The translations under genes and the position numbers were made by a program. A stretch of 64,000 nucleotides of DNA from Macrophomina tecta (taxonomy: Eukaryota; Ascomycota; Dothideomycetes; Botryosphaeriales; Botryosphaeriaceae), in assembly GCA_024180945.1 (NCBI GenBank), contig JAKSGN010000043.1, forward strand, positions 3,038,001 through 3,102,000. The letters are read 5' to 3'. The first letter of the stretch is position 1. Each line of letters starts with the position of its first letter. The notes beneath the pieces are model-generated. The model searched no databases. It saw only the letters and a program-made list of their open reading frames with translations, and was not told the DNA's origin. This document shows positions 55,360-64,000 of the stretch, piece after piece.

Positions 55360-56141
55360 ATGTCGGGCTACGAAGGTATGGGAATCCTCTCGCCCTCCAG
55401 CACGTCCCGGTGACTCAGAGGACCACGGCGGCTCATGGCGCAGGGCGCGCTGCATCGCGTTGCCAATTGTCCCGCCATGGCCTCGGTTTCGGCCTGGGGC
55501 CCTACGTAACAATTCTGACTCCTCGCAGTCGAGCACAACATCTCTGCCGAAGAATCAAGTTCCAGCCAGTCGCGGCGCCGCCCTGATCTCTCCACCTTCT
55601 ACAGCGCGCTCGAGCAGCTCGACACCTCCGACGCCGCCCATGCCCGCCACAACCCCCACGCCATTCCCACTCCCGCCGATGTCATCTCGCTCTTCTCCAT
55701 GTTCCGCGACGCCCTCGTGGTCATGTCTCCCGACAATGCCAGCAATTCGAATCCCATGCTCGAGCAGATCCAGGCCATGATAGAGAACCCGCCCAAGGAA
55801 ATCAACGGCGTGCCAGACAGCTTCCTAGATGAGCTGGAGCGCGTGCCGAAGAAGGACCTGAAGAAGGATGACGAGTGTGCTATTTGCAGGGTACCTTTCT
55901 TGGATGGTAGGAGCGTCCGTGCAATCCAAGAGGCCGATACTGATCCTCCGGTGCAGACCCGTATCCTCTCGTCGTGGAACTGCCGTGCAACGCAAACCAC
56001 AGGTTTGACCTGGACTGCATCAGGCCGTGGTTAAAGCTCAATAGCACGTGCCCGCTGGACCGGAAGGACCTGCTCAAGAAGAAGACGCCACCCCCTCCAC
56101 CGGATGAGGAGGAAGAAGAGTATGACGACATGTTTGGTTAA
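55360..56141 (+). CDS. RING-finger protein, probable E3 ubiquitin ligase
   Basis: Three exons, 55360-55375 (16 nt), 55529-55906 and 55957-56141, encode 192 aa. The first exon gives only MSGYE plus one base; its GTATGG donor and the CGCAG acceptor keep the frame into VEHNISAEESSS. A helical region follows (DVISLFSMFRDALVV). The RING (about residues 124-173) reads DECAICRVPFLDD, then PLVVELPCNANHRFDLDCIRPWL and STCPLDRKDL in overlapping blocks. At the position of the third-pair His or Cys ligand there is Asp (HRFDLDC), as in Rbx1-type RINGs where Asp can bind zinc. The tail is acidic and ends EEEYDDMFG. Family members act as E3 ligases; substrate unknown. The divergent TAPT1-like neighbour is an ER protein. 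Confidence 0.88.
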
Positions 56142-57055
56142 TGGACACGGGAAGGGCTGCATGGAACGGCGTTGGTGATTGGTGTAGGTGTGGAGTGGAG
56201 ATATATGGAGTGCAATTGATACATTGGCCTGCTTCTTCAACCCGGACTCCTTGTACCTCGTGGTGGTCTCCTCCGCAAGGTTCGCATTCGGGTGCTGTTT
56301 GCGACCAGGCTCTGCGTGAATGTTCTCTACTCACTGCAGTCCTGCCCTGAATAATGGTCATTGTTGCAGGAGTATCGACGACTTGTAGAAGCGCCCCGCA
56401 ATACTCTTGTAAACCACACGTGATATGGCTGATTGTGTGAAGACGCTGCTGGATACACATGACCGTTCACGCTGGATACGCCGCCGCTCTTACAGTCCAG
56501 CCTAAGTCGATGCTCGTCCTCGACCAACGAAGATACGCGTCGTCTCAATGCCATGGGTGACCAGCCGAAAACCTGCAGCGACAGTATCACTCAGCCATTC
56601 ATCCCCATGCAACCACGTGAGATACCCGTTATGACAGCAGCAACGAACAACCGTCTTCCCGCCACCGAGTTAGGGCGTGTTTTTTAGTTGGACCAACTTA
56701 AGAAGATTCAGGGACGCGAAAGCAGAAATCGACAGGAAATTTTGGTTGGGTATCTCCCCATTGGGAGAGAAAGAAAGTCTGCTTCTCCAGTTGGGGCTGA
56801 CATCTTTGCAGCAAGACACCGGTTACATCCAACGTCGCCGAAATGTATTCTGTTGCTTTTTCCTTTCTTTTCTCGTTGTAGTTGCCCAATCTTAGGTTAG
56901 CCGCCGACATTACAATCATGCCATCAGACTGAACAGCGGTCTCGAAAACCAAGGCACGTCTTATCTTACATAAATAAGTGCAGAGCATCAATGTTATTCG
57001 CCCTCCACATCGCGTGGGTGTATGTATCGTCGCAGTAATGCCTCTCCTATTCCGG
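56142..57055. other. Intergenic, nothing recognised
   Basis: The 914 bases after the RING gene contain short unrelated frames only. Around 56860-56885 is a T-rich pyrimidine stretch. The right end meets the stop codon of the disrupted minus-strand gene. Confidence 0.5.
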
Positions 57056-57836
57056 CTATGCTGACCCGCCCTTCCTAAATTGCTCGCGCTGTTCCTTGAA
57101 CGTCCGCGGCCATTTCCGCCATTGAGGGCGCTCTTTTTCCGCCCTCTCATAGTCGCCGTACGTTAACGCTAGCCATTGTTCGAGCATGGCGACGCCGGCA
57201 TGTAGCCGTTTCTGCGGCTCGGCTTCCCGCCACGTCGACGCTTGACAGTACTCTCTCTGCCAAGGCACCCGTGAGCAATGGCGATCGGCGAACAAGAGGG
57301 GACCGAGTTGCGAAGGAAATTCCTGAGACAGAACGAAATGATGCGCCATAGCAACCGCGTGCGTTCTTCAATTAAAGATCCCGGTACCTCGCCACCATAT
57401 CCGGCACGGCTCGGGATACGGATCTTTGCCCATCATTCCAGCCGTCCTCTTCTTCTTCTTCTTCTTCCACATGCCCGCCTCCAACTTAGCCTCAAACATA
57501 GAGTCAATGCGTACGTGCTGTGCTTGGATAAGTGCAGCTGTCTCAGAGAAATGCTCGGTTTCCCCCGCCGTGGCCTCCGTCTTTTCTGCCCGGTCTTTGG
57601 TGTCCCCGTCGGCGAGCATCTGTCTGAGGTCTTCTACACGGGCCTTTCCCTTCTTATCTTGTTATTGGCTTTGCCTGCGGCATCAGATTCTGAGGGGGGA
57701 GATTATCGCGGCTGCCAATGATAACGATCTGTCCTTTGAGTCCTCAGTGATGAGGGCCTGGGCTATTTTGAGTGCCGAGTTTGCCTCCAGGATTCTCCGC
57801 AAGCTTGACGAGACTTCTGATTGAGCAAGTTGTGAT
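57056..57836 (-). pseudogene. Disrupted unrecognised gene (frameshifts and a stop)
   Basis: Coding-like minus-strand sequence continues across three frames. From 57836: SLRRILEANSALKIAQALIT and onward to the G6 run (plus strand) at 57694-57699. In a second frame: SESDAAGKANNKIRRE to about 57645. In a third frame: KARVEDLRQMLADGD, FEAKLEAGMWKKKKKK and DPYPEPCRIWWRGTGIFN, closed by TGA at 57370-57368. After that stop the same frame continues HHFVLSQEFPSQ, RVPWQREYCQASTWREAEP and ends KEQREQFRKGGSA at 57056. No start Met is found in the first segment. Hydrophilic, helix-forming content with tryptophan-rich segments looks like a real protein of about 250 aa, but I do not recognise the family. The TGA sits where CGA would read Arg. 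Two frameshifts beside homopolymers could be sequencing errors; the TGA could not easily be one. Confidence 0.5.
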
Positions 57837-58569
57837 TAAGGGGACGGTTTCCTAGGGCATTAGACGGGTTTGCTAGTGCTCTCTGATGAAGTGTCGGTTA
57901 TGAGGATCGGTGGTAAGCGGAGGGGGGAAAAAGGGTAATGTCGGTATTAAAAGACGATGAATGAACATTATGTGCAATCGAATCGCAAATCACTAGAGAG
58001 GACCCGCACGCCAACATAAAATCAGGTAAGGTTGGCTGAGCTTAGCGGCGGAGGGGTGGGCACCCTGGTCCCATTTCAGCCAGGGCCTTTCACCACCGAG
58101 CTCTCCTCGCCACACGGCCGACAAAATTCCGCGCTGAAAAGCCAGTTCCCATGCTAAATCGCCTAGTATGCGTGGGTTGTATGGTTGTTCACCCGAAAGG
58201 AACGAGTATTACTTTCTCTAGAAATTCATGTCCGGACTGGATGCTTCTACTCCCTACGGGCAACGTCAGCTAGTTAGACGCCTGAACTCTTACAGATAGA
58301 AACGGAGACGTAATTTGACTGCACTTTTTGCAAGGCACGTCTCCTAGCGGAACTAAGAATCCAAGTAGTGCAATAGATTAATGAGCTGCTTTTAGCTACG
58401 CCTGCCTATTTTTACGAAATGAGCTATGTCCGGCAGGCCCAGGTGATATCCCGCCAACGCCTTGTCATCCCATACCTATTCCCGAAAAGCAAAGGCCACC
58501 AGAAGAAACACCCTTCAACTGCAACTTCGATAATCCCCTGATTGTACTTCTAGCGTGCGGCAGGGATGC
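57837..58569. other. Intergenic, nothing recognised
   Basis: The 733 bases hold no supported frame. A small inverted repeat (CCCTGG ... CCAGGG, near 58063-58086) could form a six-base-pair stem with an eleven-base loop. A tRNA-like fold was looked for around it and not found. Confidence 0.5.
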
Positions 58570-59085
58570 TCAGGCTTCGGTCTTCAGGACATCCATGACT
58601 TCAGCAATCTCCTTCAGCACTTCCGAAGCCATGGGCGGCGCCTTCTCTCCGGGCTTCATGCCTGTGCGTACGTGGTTGCAGTAGGCTTGGTAGTCTTCGC
58701 GCAGCTGGAAAATGGTCTCGGAGCTGGCGCCGATCTCTTGCATTATGGCCATCTGCTCTAGGCGGGTTTGCGTCTGCACGAGGGGAGTGTCAGTAACGGC
58801 GCTTTGTCTTTGCGATTGCCGTGCTTGGGTGAAGCGGCAGATGGAGGCGCATGGGCCAAGGGCGCGACGTACGCGGTTCATCATGGCCTGATGCACACGG
58901 TCAATGTCATCGTCGGTGGGTGACTGGCCACGGCTCTTGATGTCTTTGAGGTTCTGCTGGGCGGCGTCGAAGGAGGCGGCTGTGCGCTGCTTCTCGGCCT
59001 CGAGGGCCTTGACACGGTCGATTTTGTCGCGCACGTCGTAGAGGACATCGAACATGGGGTGCTGCTTGGGTGCTTCGCCAGTCAT
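58570..59085 (-). CDS. Small helical protein of unknown function
   Basis: Two exons, 59085-58873 and 58773-58570, give 138 aa from MTGEAPKQHP. The frame is open through the intron and upstream to 59319, so the model rests on the sequence features: GTACGT donor, TTACTGACACT branch-like site and GTGCAG acceptor. Removing the 99-nt intron joins HQAMMNR to TQTRLEQMAIMQEIGASSE and makes a continuous amphipathic helix. The protein is mostly helical: DVRDKIDRVKALEAEKQRTA, then a second helix with ASSETIFQLREDYQAYCNHV, and a terminal helix EVLKEIAEVMDVLKTEA. No signal peptide or membrane segment. The size suggests a small coiled-coil subunit or adaptor, but I do not recognise the family. Confidence 0.6.
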   Translation of the reverse strand: MTGEAPKQHPMFDVLYDVRDKIDRVKALEAEKQRTAASFDAAQQNLKDIKSRGQSPTDDDIDRVHQAMMNRVRRALGPCASICRFTQARQSQRQSAVTDTPLVQTQTRLEQMAIMQEIGASSETIFQLREDYQAYCNHVRTGMKPGEKAPPMASEVLKEIAEVMDVLKTEA

Positions 59086-60601
59086 GTTGTTGGGCGCTAG
59101 GGAGGCGGCTGAGGTGTGCTGGGCAAGCTGCAACAGTGTGCTGTCGAATACGGGGGCAGAATCGAGGTGGTCGGAGCGCACGAGGGGGATTCGGCGGGCC
59201 CAGTGCAGGAAACTATATGGGCAGCAGGAGCGAGGGCTGTTTGTTTTGCTCCTGCCCGCTTGGAGGTGGGTTGCGGAGGCAATCGCGTCGCGGGTTTCAT
59301 CCACGCCGGGTGACGTCAACGCGCGAGCTCGGCCGCCAGCTGTGCCTACTCCATCACGTATTTTGGCTCTTGGAGCGGTGCACGCGTGTAGCCAGACGGC
59401 CGTTGTGCAGCACCCCCACGAACTATGTTGAAGTGAAGTGGCGCCATGTCCATCTCCCGCCGCTTCCGACGTTTGAGCGCGACGCTTCCCCCGGCCTCTG
59501 GATTACGAAGCTGCCTGTTGCACAAGGATCCGCTGTCCAGCCCCGGCACATGCAGAGAGTTCGATAATGGAAACCTGACGTATGTTGCAGCCCGCGCCGC
59601 AATAAAATCCGACTTCGTCCGTGACCTTCCACGCCATCGCGTATGGGGAGCCGAAGCAGTCGGCCGGACGCGAGCATTCAAATGAAGCATCCGGGCAATT
59701 GACGAAATCTCGCATTCTGCCAATGCTACCCAGCGAGCAGTTGCCAGCGGCCGCTGTATTATAACCTACCCCTTCCCGTAGCCATCTGCGTTTTAGTCGC
59801 GTTCTTTCATTAGCCCAATTCTGTTTTTCATTACCTTCAAATACTCCGAGAGCGCACCAAAGGCCAAACGAACCCCGAAGAAGATGAAGAAACCCTTCGA
59901 CACTATTTACAACCTGGAAGTTTCTGCAGCTCGACCAGACTCAGTAGTACCCTTTAGCTCTCCATGGCTTTATCCTGTTTTTTTTTTTTTTTTTTCCTGC
60001 AGACATCAACCCTCATGTGCCAATCAGTTGATCACCGGCAGGCACTCAGACGCGTGGTTCGTGAGCGGCCATGGCCGTATCACAGTGCGGAATAAAGAAG
60101 CTGTCTTGGGTCAAATACGCCGTAGGGAGTGTCGATGCACTGGAATCGATGGAAATTCATAATTGAATGACTGATTAGACAGCCCGTAAATCTCGTAATC
60201 GACTACTATAGAATTGCTGTCAATGCTCCCACACTTAACTTTGAACTTTGCAAGATCCAGGATGACGTATTGTTCTTGCAATTTATTGTGTCATGGCCCG
60301 CAGCATCACCTCTGGCTCACATAACCGGTGTCTCCTGTTGCTCGACACTGCGTACGTGAGCTGTAGAGCCTTCCAATGTTCACGAAGATAAATTTCAAGG
60401 AAGACGCATACTCTCAAATATCTTTCAATCGCAGACTGGGTGCTACAAGAAGCAAGCTTGAACGCAGGCTATTCAATGTGGTATTGGGAACCCCAACCTC
60501 CGAGTTCCGTCGATCCTTCACAATGTAACAGAAAAGACTAAAGGGGTCAATTTACATGGGTACTAATGTACCCGCACGACGACCGTCCGCCCTTATCAAT
60601 C
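59086..60601. other. Intergenic with poly(T) tract
   Basis: This is the promoter side of the small helical gene and the 3' side of the PLP enzyme. It contains T18 at 59978-59995. Frames at 59346-59723 and nearby overlap in both strands without motifs. No gene is supported. Confidence 0.5.
59978..59995. repeat. Poly(T) tract (T18)
   Basis: Eighteen T on the plus strand, about 890 bases upstream of the small helical protein's start and about 600 bases past the PLP enzyme's stop. Confidence 0.95.
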
Positions 60602-62448
60602 TCAACGTTCTTTCAAGTTGACCACTTCCTCTCCATCGCGGCCACGCCTGCCGCTGGAGAGACAAGACAGGATCAGCTTCCTGAGCCCCATCCGTCTCGA
60701 CCGCTGCTCCGCCTTCCCACTGCCAACGCTCATCTCAGCAGACGCCCGTACCGAGCTGGTCATGGTCCCCGTCCTGGCCTCAGTCTCGGGCACTTCTCCC
60801 GCGCCAGCCGGCTCCTCGGCCGTGCAGTCGCCGAACACCTCTTCCAAGAACCTTAAGAAGGTCTCCACATCCCTTACGATGCTCACGGCGCCCAGGCTGC
60901 ACCTCACCACGCCCGTCGGCCGTCCACTCACTACTTCAGACGGCCGCGAGCATCTCAAGCCCTCCTCGTACAGCTTGAAGAGCTCTGCAGAAGTCCAGCC
61001 AAGGTACTTTGCCGCGCCGCCCGGGTTGCACAGGCTTCCGCTTCGGAGGTAGATGTTGCGTGCGTTGGCGGCGCGCTCCACGGTTGACGGGGCGACGAAC
61101 GTGCCGTCCGGGCGCATGACGTTGAAGGCGATGGTGGCGCCCTGGGTGTGCGCGTCGCCGAAGGTCGCCGTCGAGTCGTTGTAGACGGCGACGAGAGGCC
61201 GGCCGTTGATGTGGCGGAGGGAGGAGAGGCGCTTGTAAAGATGTGCCGTCAGCGCGGTGGTGTGGGCGGAGACGTGGCGCATGGACTTGAAGAGGCGGGC
61301 GTGGGTGCGGAAGGCGCTGGAAAGGGCGATGATGCTGTGGAAGGCGAGGGTGCCGTCTTCGAGGTGTGAGTGCAGGTCGGAATTCTTCTTAGCGTGGAAG
61401 GCGGAGGTGTCGAGGCAGGTCACCATGTCGACTTGTGGCAAGGCGCTACTTAGTTGAGATGTTCGAGGGGGTGATGGAGGTGGGGGAAGGCTTGGTTGAG
61501 CACATACCTGTGCCACCGCCAAAGTAGCGACGGGATGCAAGAATTTGGGCACCTGGGGAAGCTTTGCGGATGATGAGTGCACCAAGGTCCGGGAATCCGA
61601 AAATTTTGTAGAAGCTGAGGCAGGTGAAGTCTGGTGCCTGTCCTGGGTTGCTTAAATCCAGGGGTGCGGTAGTGGCAAGGGCGGCGGCATCGAAGAGTGT
61701 ATGAACGTCGGAAGTATGCGGGGAATGGCGAATCTTTGAAGGCCAGGATCGAGGGAGGCGACGGCCAGTCATATTTGACTGGCCACAATAGCCAAAAAGG
61801 CGGACTGTCCTGCTTTTGTTGGTTGATTTGCTGTTTTTGCCGCGGATCCAATCCTCGACTTGTTGATCTGAGCCAAAACAACGGTGTCCGCCTTCGGCGG
61901 CTTCACGGATGCCAATCAATGAGTTGTGAGCGTCACGATGGTAAGCATACCAAAAGCGTTGACGATGGTGTCTCGATAACTTTTGGGTGCCTTCACAGTG
62001 GTCCTTGAAGGCGTCCATTACAAGCTTCATGGCAGCGGTGGCATTGGCGACAAAGACTAGGTCGAAATGCTCGGGGTCGGCGTCGAAAAACCTTAAGGCT
62101 TGCTCTCTTATCTCATCCACGCGATGGCCGGCCAAGGCGGACGGGGCAGAGGCCGAATGCGGATTGCCATAGAGATGGGTGGAAAGATCAGCGGCGACTT
62201 CACGTAGGAGGGACTTCGCCGGTATCTGGATGCGCTATGTTGGCCGTTTTGAAGCTTGTGCTGTGAAGCAGCGGGCTCACCGTAGATCCTCCATGGTCAA
62301 GGTAAGTTTCCCCTACCATTGATCAGTGTTTGGTTTTGGAGAGGACGAGCGACCCAGTACCTTTCAAACAGGGGTATTCCTGGTCTCTGAAGTTTTCTAC
62401 CTCATAGTTGTAGGATTGAGGCGAGAATCCCTCACGAGAAAGCGTCAT
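60602..62448 (-). CDS. Molybdenum-cofactor-sulfurase-like PLP enzyme (class V aminotransferase fold), no MOSC domain
   Basis: Exons 62448-62361, 62312-62281, 62225-61508 and 61431-60602 give 555 aa. Motifs follow the N-terminal half of Moco sulfurase: NFRDQEYP and YLDHGGST, then YGNPHSASAPS, FVANATAAMKLV, HRDAHNSLIGIRE, the PLP-lysine block LSFYKIFGFPDLGALII, RRYFGGGTVDMV, and LEDGTLAFHSIIAL. The cysteine-containing LCNPGGAAKYLGW corresponds to the persulfide-forming Cys region of the family, followed by the conserved GRPTGVVRCSLG. Full-length eukaryotic Moco sulfurases (about 800 aa) add a C-terminal MOSC domain; this one ends instead in a short basic, disordered tail. It may therefore be a stand-alone cysteine-desulfurase-like enzyme. 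The second exon is only 32 nt but encodes the PLP-domain YLDHGG turn. An alternative acceptor at 62234 would add three residues. Confidence 0.88.
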
Positions 62449-64000
62449 GGCGGCGGTTGGTTCCCGGACTAGATGCGTGGAACTGTTACCAGTCCTCAGT
62501 GGACAGTAGTGACTGCAGGAGATTGTGTCAAGATTGAAGTCAAGGACGGAATGGCTGGCGCGGACAGAACGGTGAAAAGTCCCCGAGGCTCAGGATGGTC
62601 TCAACGTGTGCCGTCGTTGCACGTTTCTGGGGTTGGGGGCTGAAGTGTTGCCAAGAAGGCGGGTGTCATCGTACTACAGCGTCAGCCGCTTCGATCCCCG
62701 AACACTGCAGCCACTGCGATATGCGGAGTCGCGTCTGCAGATAATATGAACATGCACATAGAGACATGTGGGCTCATAGCTGAAAGCAGCGAGAATAGGA
62801 AAACGGCCATGCGTCACATGGAGCTGGGAAGAGGAGGGTGGAATTACAGCCAGCAGACCCACAGTCCAGAAGCAGAGCAGGCGGATAGGCCTAAGCCACG
62901 CGGCGGGGGTATATTTAGATAGAGATGGCTAGAGGGGAGACAATGGCAGGCTCGGTGGAGACAGTGCAGAGGAAATGGTCGTGGAGCTTGCACGGAAAAG
63001 GATAACGCACGGGAATGGGAGGGGAGAGGGGCGGCTGATTGGTCGGTGGTCAGGACGCTAGGGGAAATGCCACGACGGAGCCCTTACGGGGGCACCTGTG
63101 CGACAGAGATGCGGCGCAGGCGTCAATCATCAGCAGGTGGGACATGGGCCGGATCGGACTCTTTGTCTTGGTGGAAGGGTTTGATCGGTCGATCGCTTCG
63201 CACTCCGTGAAGACTGACCGATCTGGCGGCGGACTGCCTGACGAAGTTGGGCTCGCATCTCGAGGCAGCACATAGTCCCCCCCATGCGGAAGCTCTTTGA
63301 GCGGGGCGGCATCACTGGCCAGATGGCGTATGCACGGGCGGATGGGCGGATTCGCAGTGTAGGAAGGTGACGTGGATCGCATCGTCTCCATGCAAGCAAT
63401 AGTGCGATGCAGAGCAACGCCCTGGCGGCGATTAGTAAGATGGCCAAATCAGGCGTGCCGCGGATTTCCCTATTCTTAGCGATGCGGCGAGCTGGCGAGG
63501 GGCGGGGCGAGGCTAGAAAGTGGACGGCGACGGTGGAGAAGGATTGTGGAAGTCGGCGACCAAATAATTCTGTACGCAGGAAGTAGCGCTAGCGCCGAAT
63601 GTGGGTGCGGCGACCTCGGCTGCGCTTGCTCGTGCTCATTCTCGCCCTCTCTCGCCGCCGGCGACCTCAGCCGCCTCTCCTCCACCACCACCTCGCCGGT
63701 CGAGCCGCTCTTCTCCGCGCCTACGCCTCAGCATCCGGCGACCTGGCGGCTCCTCCGCCGCCGCCTCCTCCGTCCGCCCGTCCCGGCCGTTGCCCTATGC
63801 ACCCCAATCCACGGCCAAGCCCTGCTGCCCCACGTGCAAACGCCCATGCGAAGGGCTCATCACTCTAGGGCTCCTGTCAGGGCTCCTCTGGCGCGGTCAC
63901 CGCATCGCGGGCACATCGAGTCAACTCCATGCTTCTTTTCTACGGAAGTACTGGGGCATTGCTGCAATGGGAAATCACTGTTGCCGCTAGCATGCACCAC
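62449..64000. other. Right-end intergenic region; edge ORF unsupported
   Basis: Upstream of the PLP enzyme the sequence has short frames only, and a GTATATTTA stretch near 62908. At the edge a plus-strand frame (63601-63990, Ala/Pro/Arg-rich, with CCPTCKRPCEG) could be the start of a gene running out of the window or chance coding in C-rich DNA. There is not enough sequence to decide. Confidence 0.4.

Noticed and set aside
58063..58086. CCCTGG/CCAGGG inverted repeat as a possible tRNA or RNA gene
   Set aside because: Only a six-base-pair stem; no A-box or B-box pattern nearby.

Overview
The window is genomic DNA from a filamentous ascomycete (Pezizomycotina, possibly a Dothideomycete; the class is a guess). 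Support: short GT-AG spliceosomal introns of about 50-140 nt, fungal-only families (Atg13 with an MHQHPRP start, Zn(II)2Cys6 and copper-fist regulators, PhzF, NmrA, Bud22) and monocistronic genes on both strands. I rebuilt exon structures by hand from conserved motifs; every multi-exon model below sums to a whole number of codons. No rRNA, tRNA, CRISPR array or intact transposon was recognised. Layout: 2.3-7.3 kb, mitochondrial hydroxyacid-oxoacid transhydrogenase (-) and an NmrA/isoflavone-reductase-like enzyme (+). 9.9-13.5 kb, head-to-head TFIIH subunit Tfb3/MAT1 (-) and prefoldin-like URI/Bud27 (+). 14.3-18.8 kb, CNNM/Mam3 membrane protein (-) head-to-head with branched-chain ketoacid dehydrogenase E1 beta (+). 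19.4-24.7 kb, a PhzF-like protein and a ferric reductase (+). 25.9-27.3 kb, Bud22-like ribosome biogenesis protein (+). 27.4-34.0 kb, a sugar MFS permease, a Dal5-type MFS permease and an adenosine/adenine deaminase-like gene with a one-base frameshift (all -). 36.0-38.9 kb, ATG13 (+). 40.4-42.9 kb, an Rgt1/RglT-like zinc-cluster regulator (-). 45.5-47.3 kb, a copper-fist regulator (+). 52.1-56.1 kb, TAPT1/Emp65 ER membrane protein (-) head-to-head with a RING E3 ligase (+). 57.1-57.8 kb, a disrupted, unrecognised gene (-). 58.6-59.1 kb, a small coiled-coil protein (-). 60.6-62.4 kb, a molybdenum-cofactor-sulfurase-like PLP enzyme (-). Long gene-poor stretches (about 1-2.3, 7.3-9.9, 42.9-45.5, 47.3-52.1 and 62.4-64 kb) hold only short ORFs, microsatellites and poly(A)/poly(T) tracts. 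There is no operon or obvious biosynthetic cluster; this reads as a housekeeping region. Possible functional links are loose: three metal-related genes (Mam3-like, ferric reductase, copper-fist regulator), and a putative glucose-repressor-type regulator with a sugar permease about 13 kb away. The features most worth a second look are tandem in-frame splice acceptors inside the copper-fist DNA-binding module, the frameshifted deaminase with a non-canonical catalytic motif, the decayed gene at 57 kb, and two uORFs upstream of ATG13. I did not find a convincing new multi-gene system.
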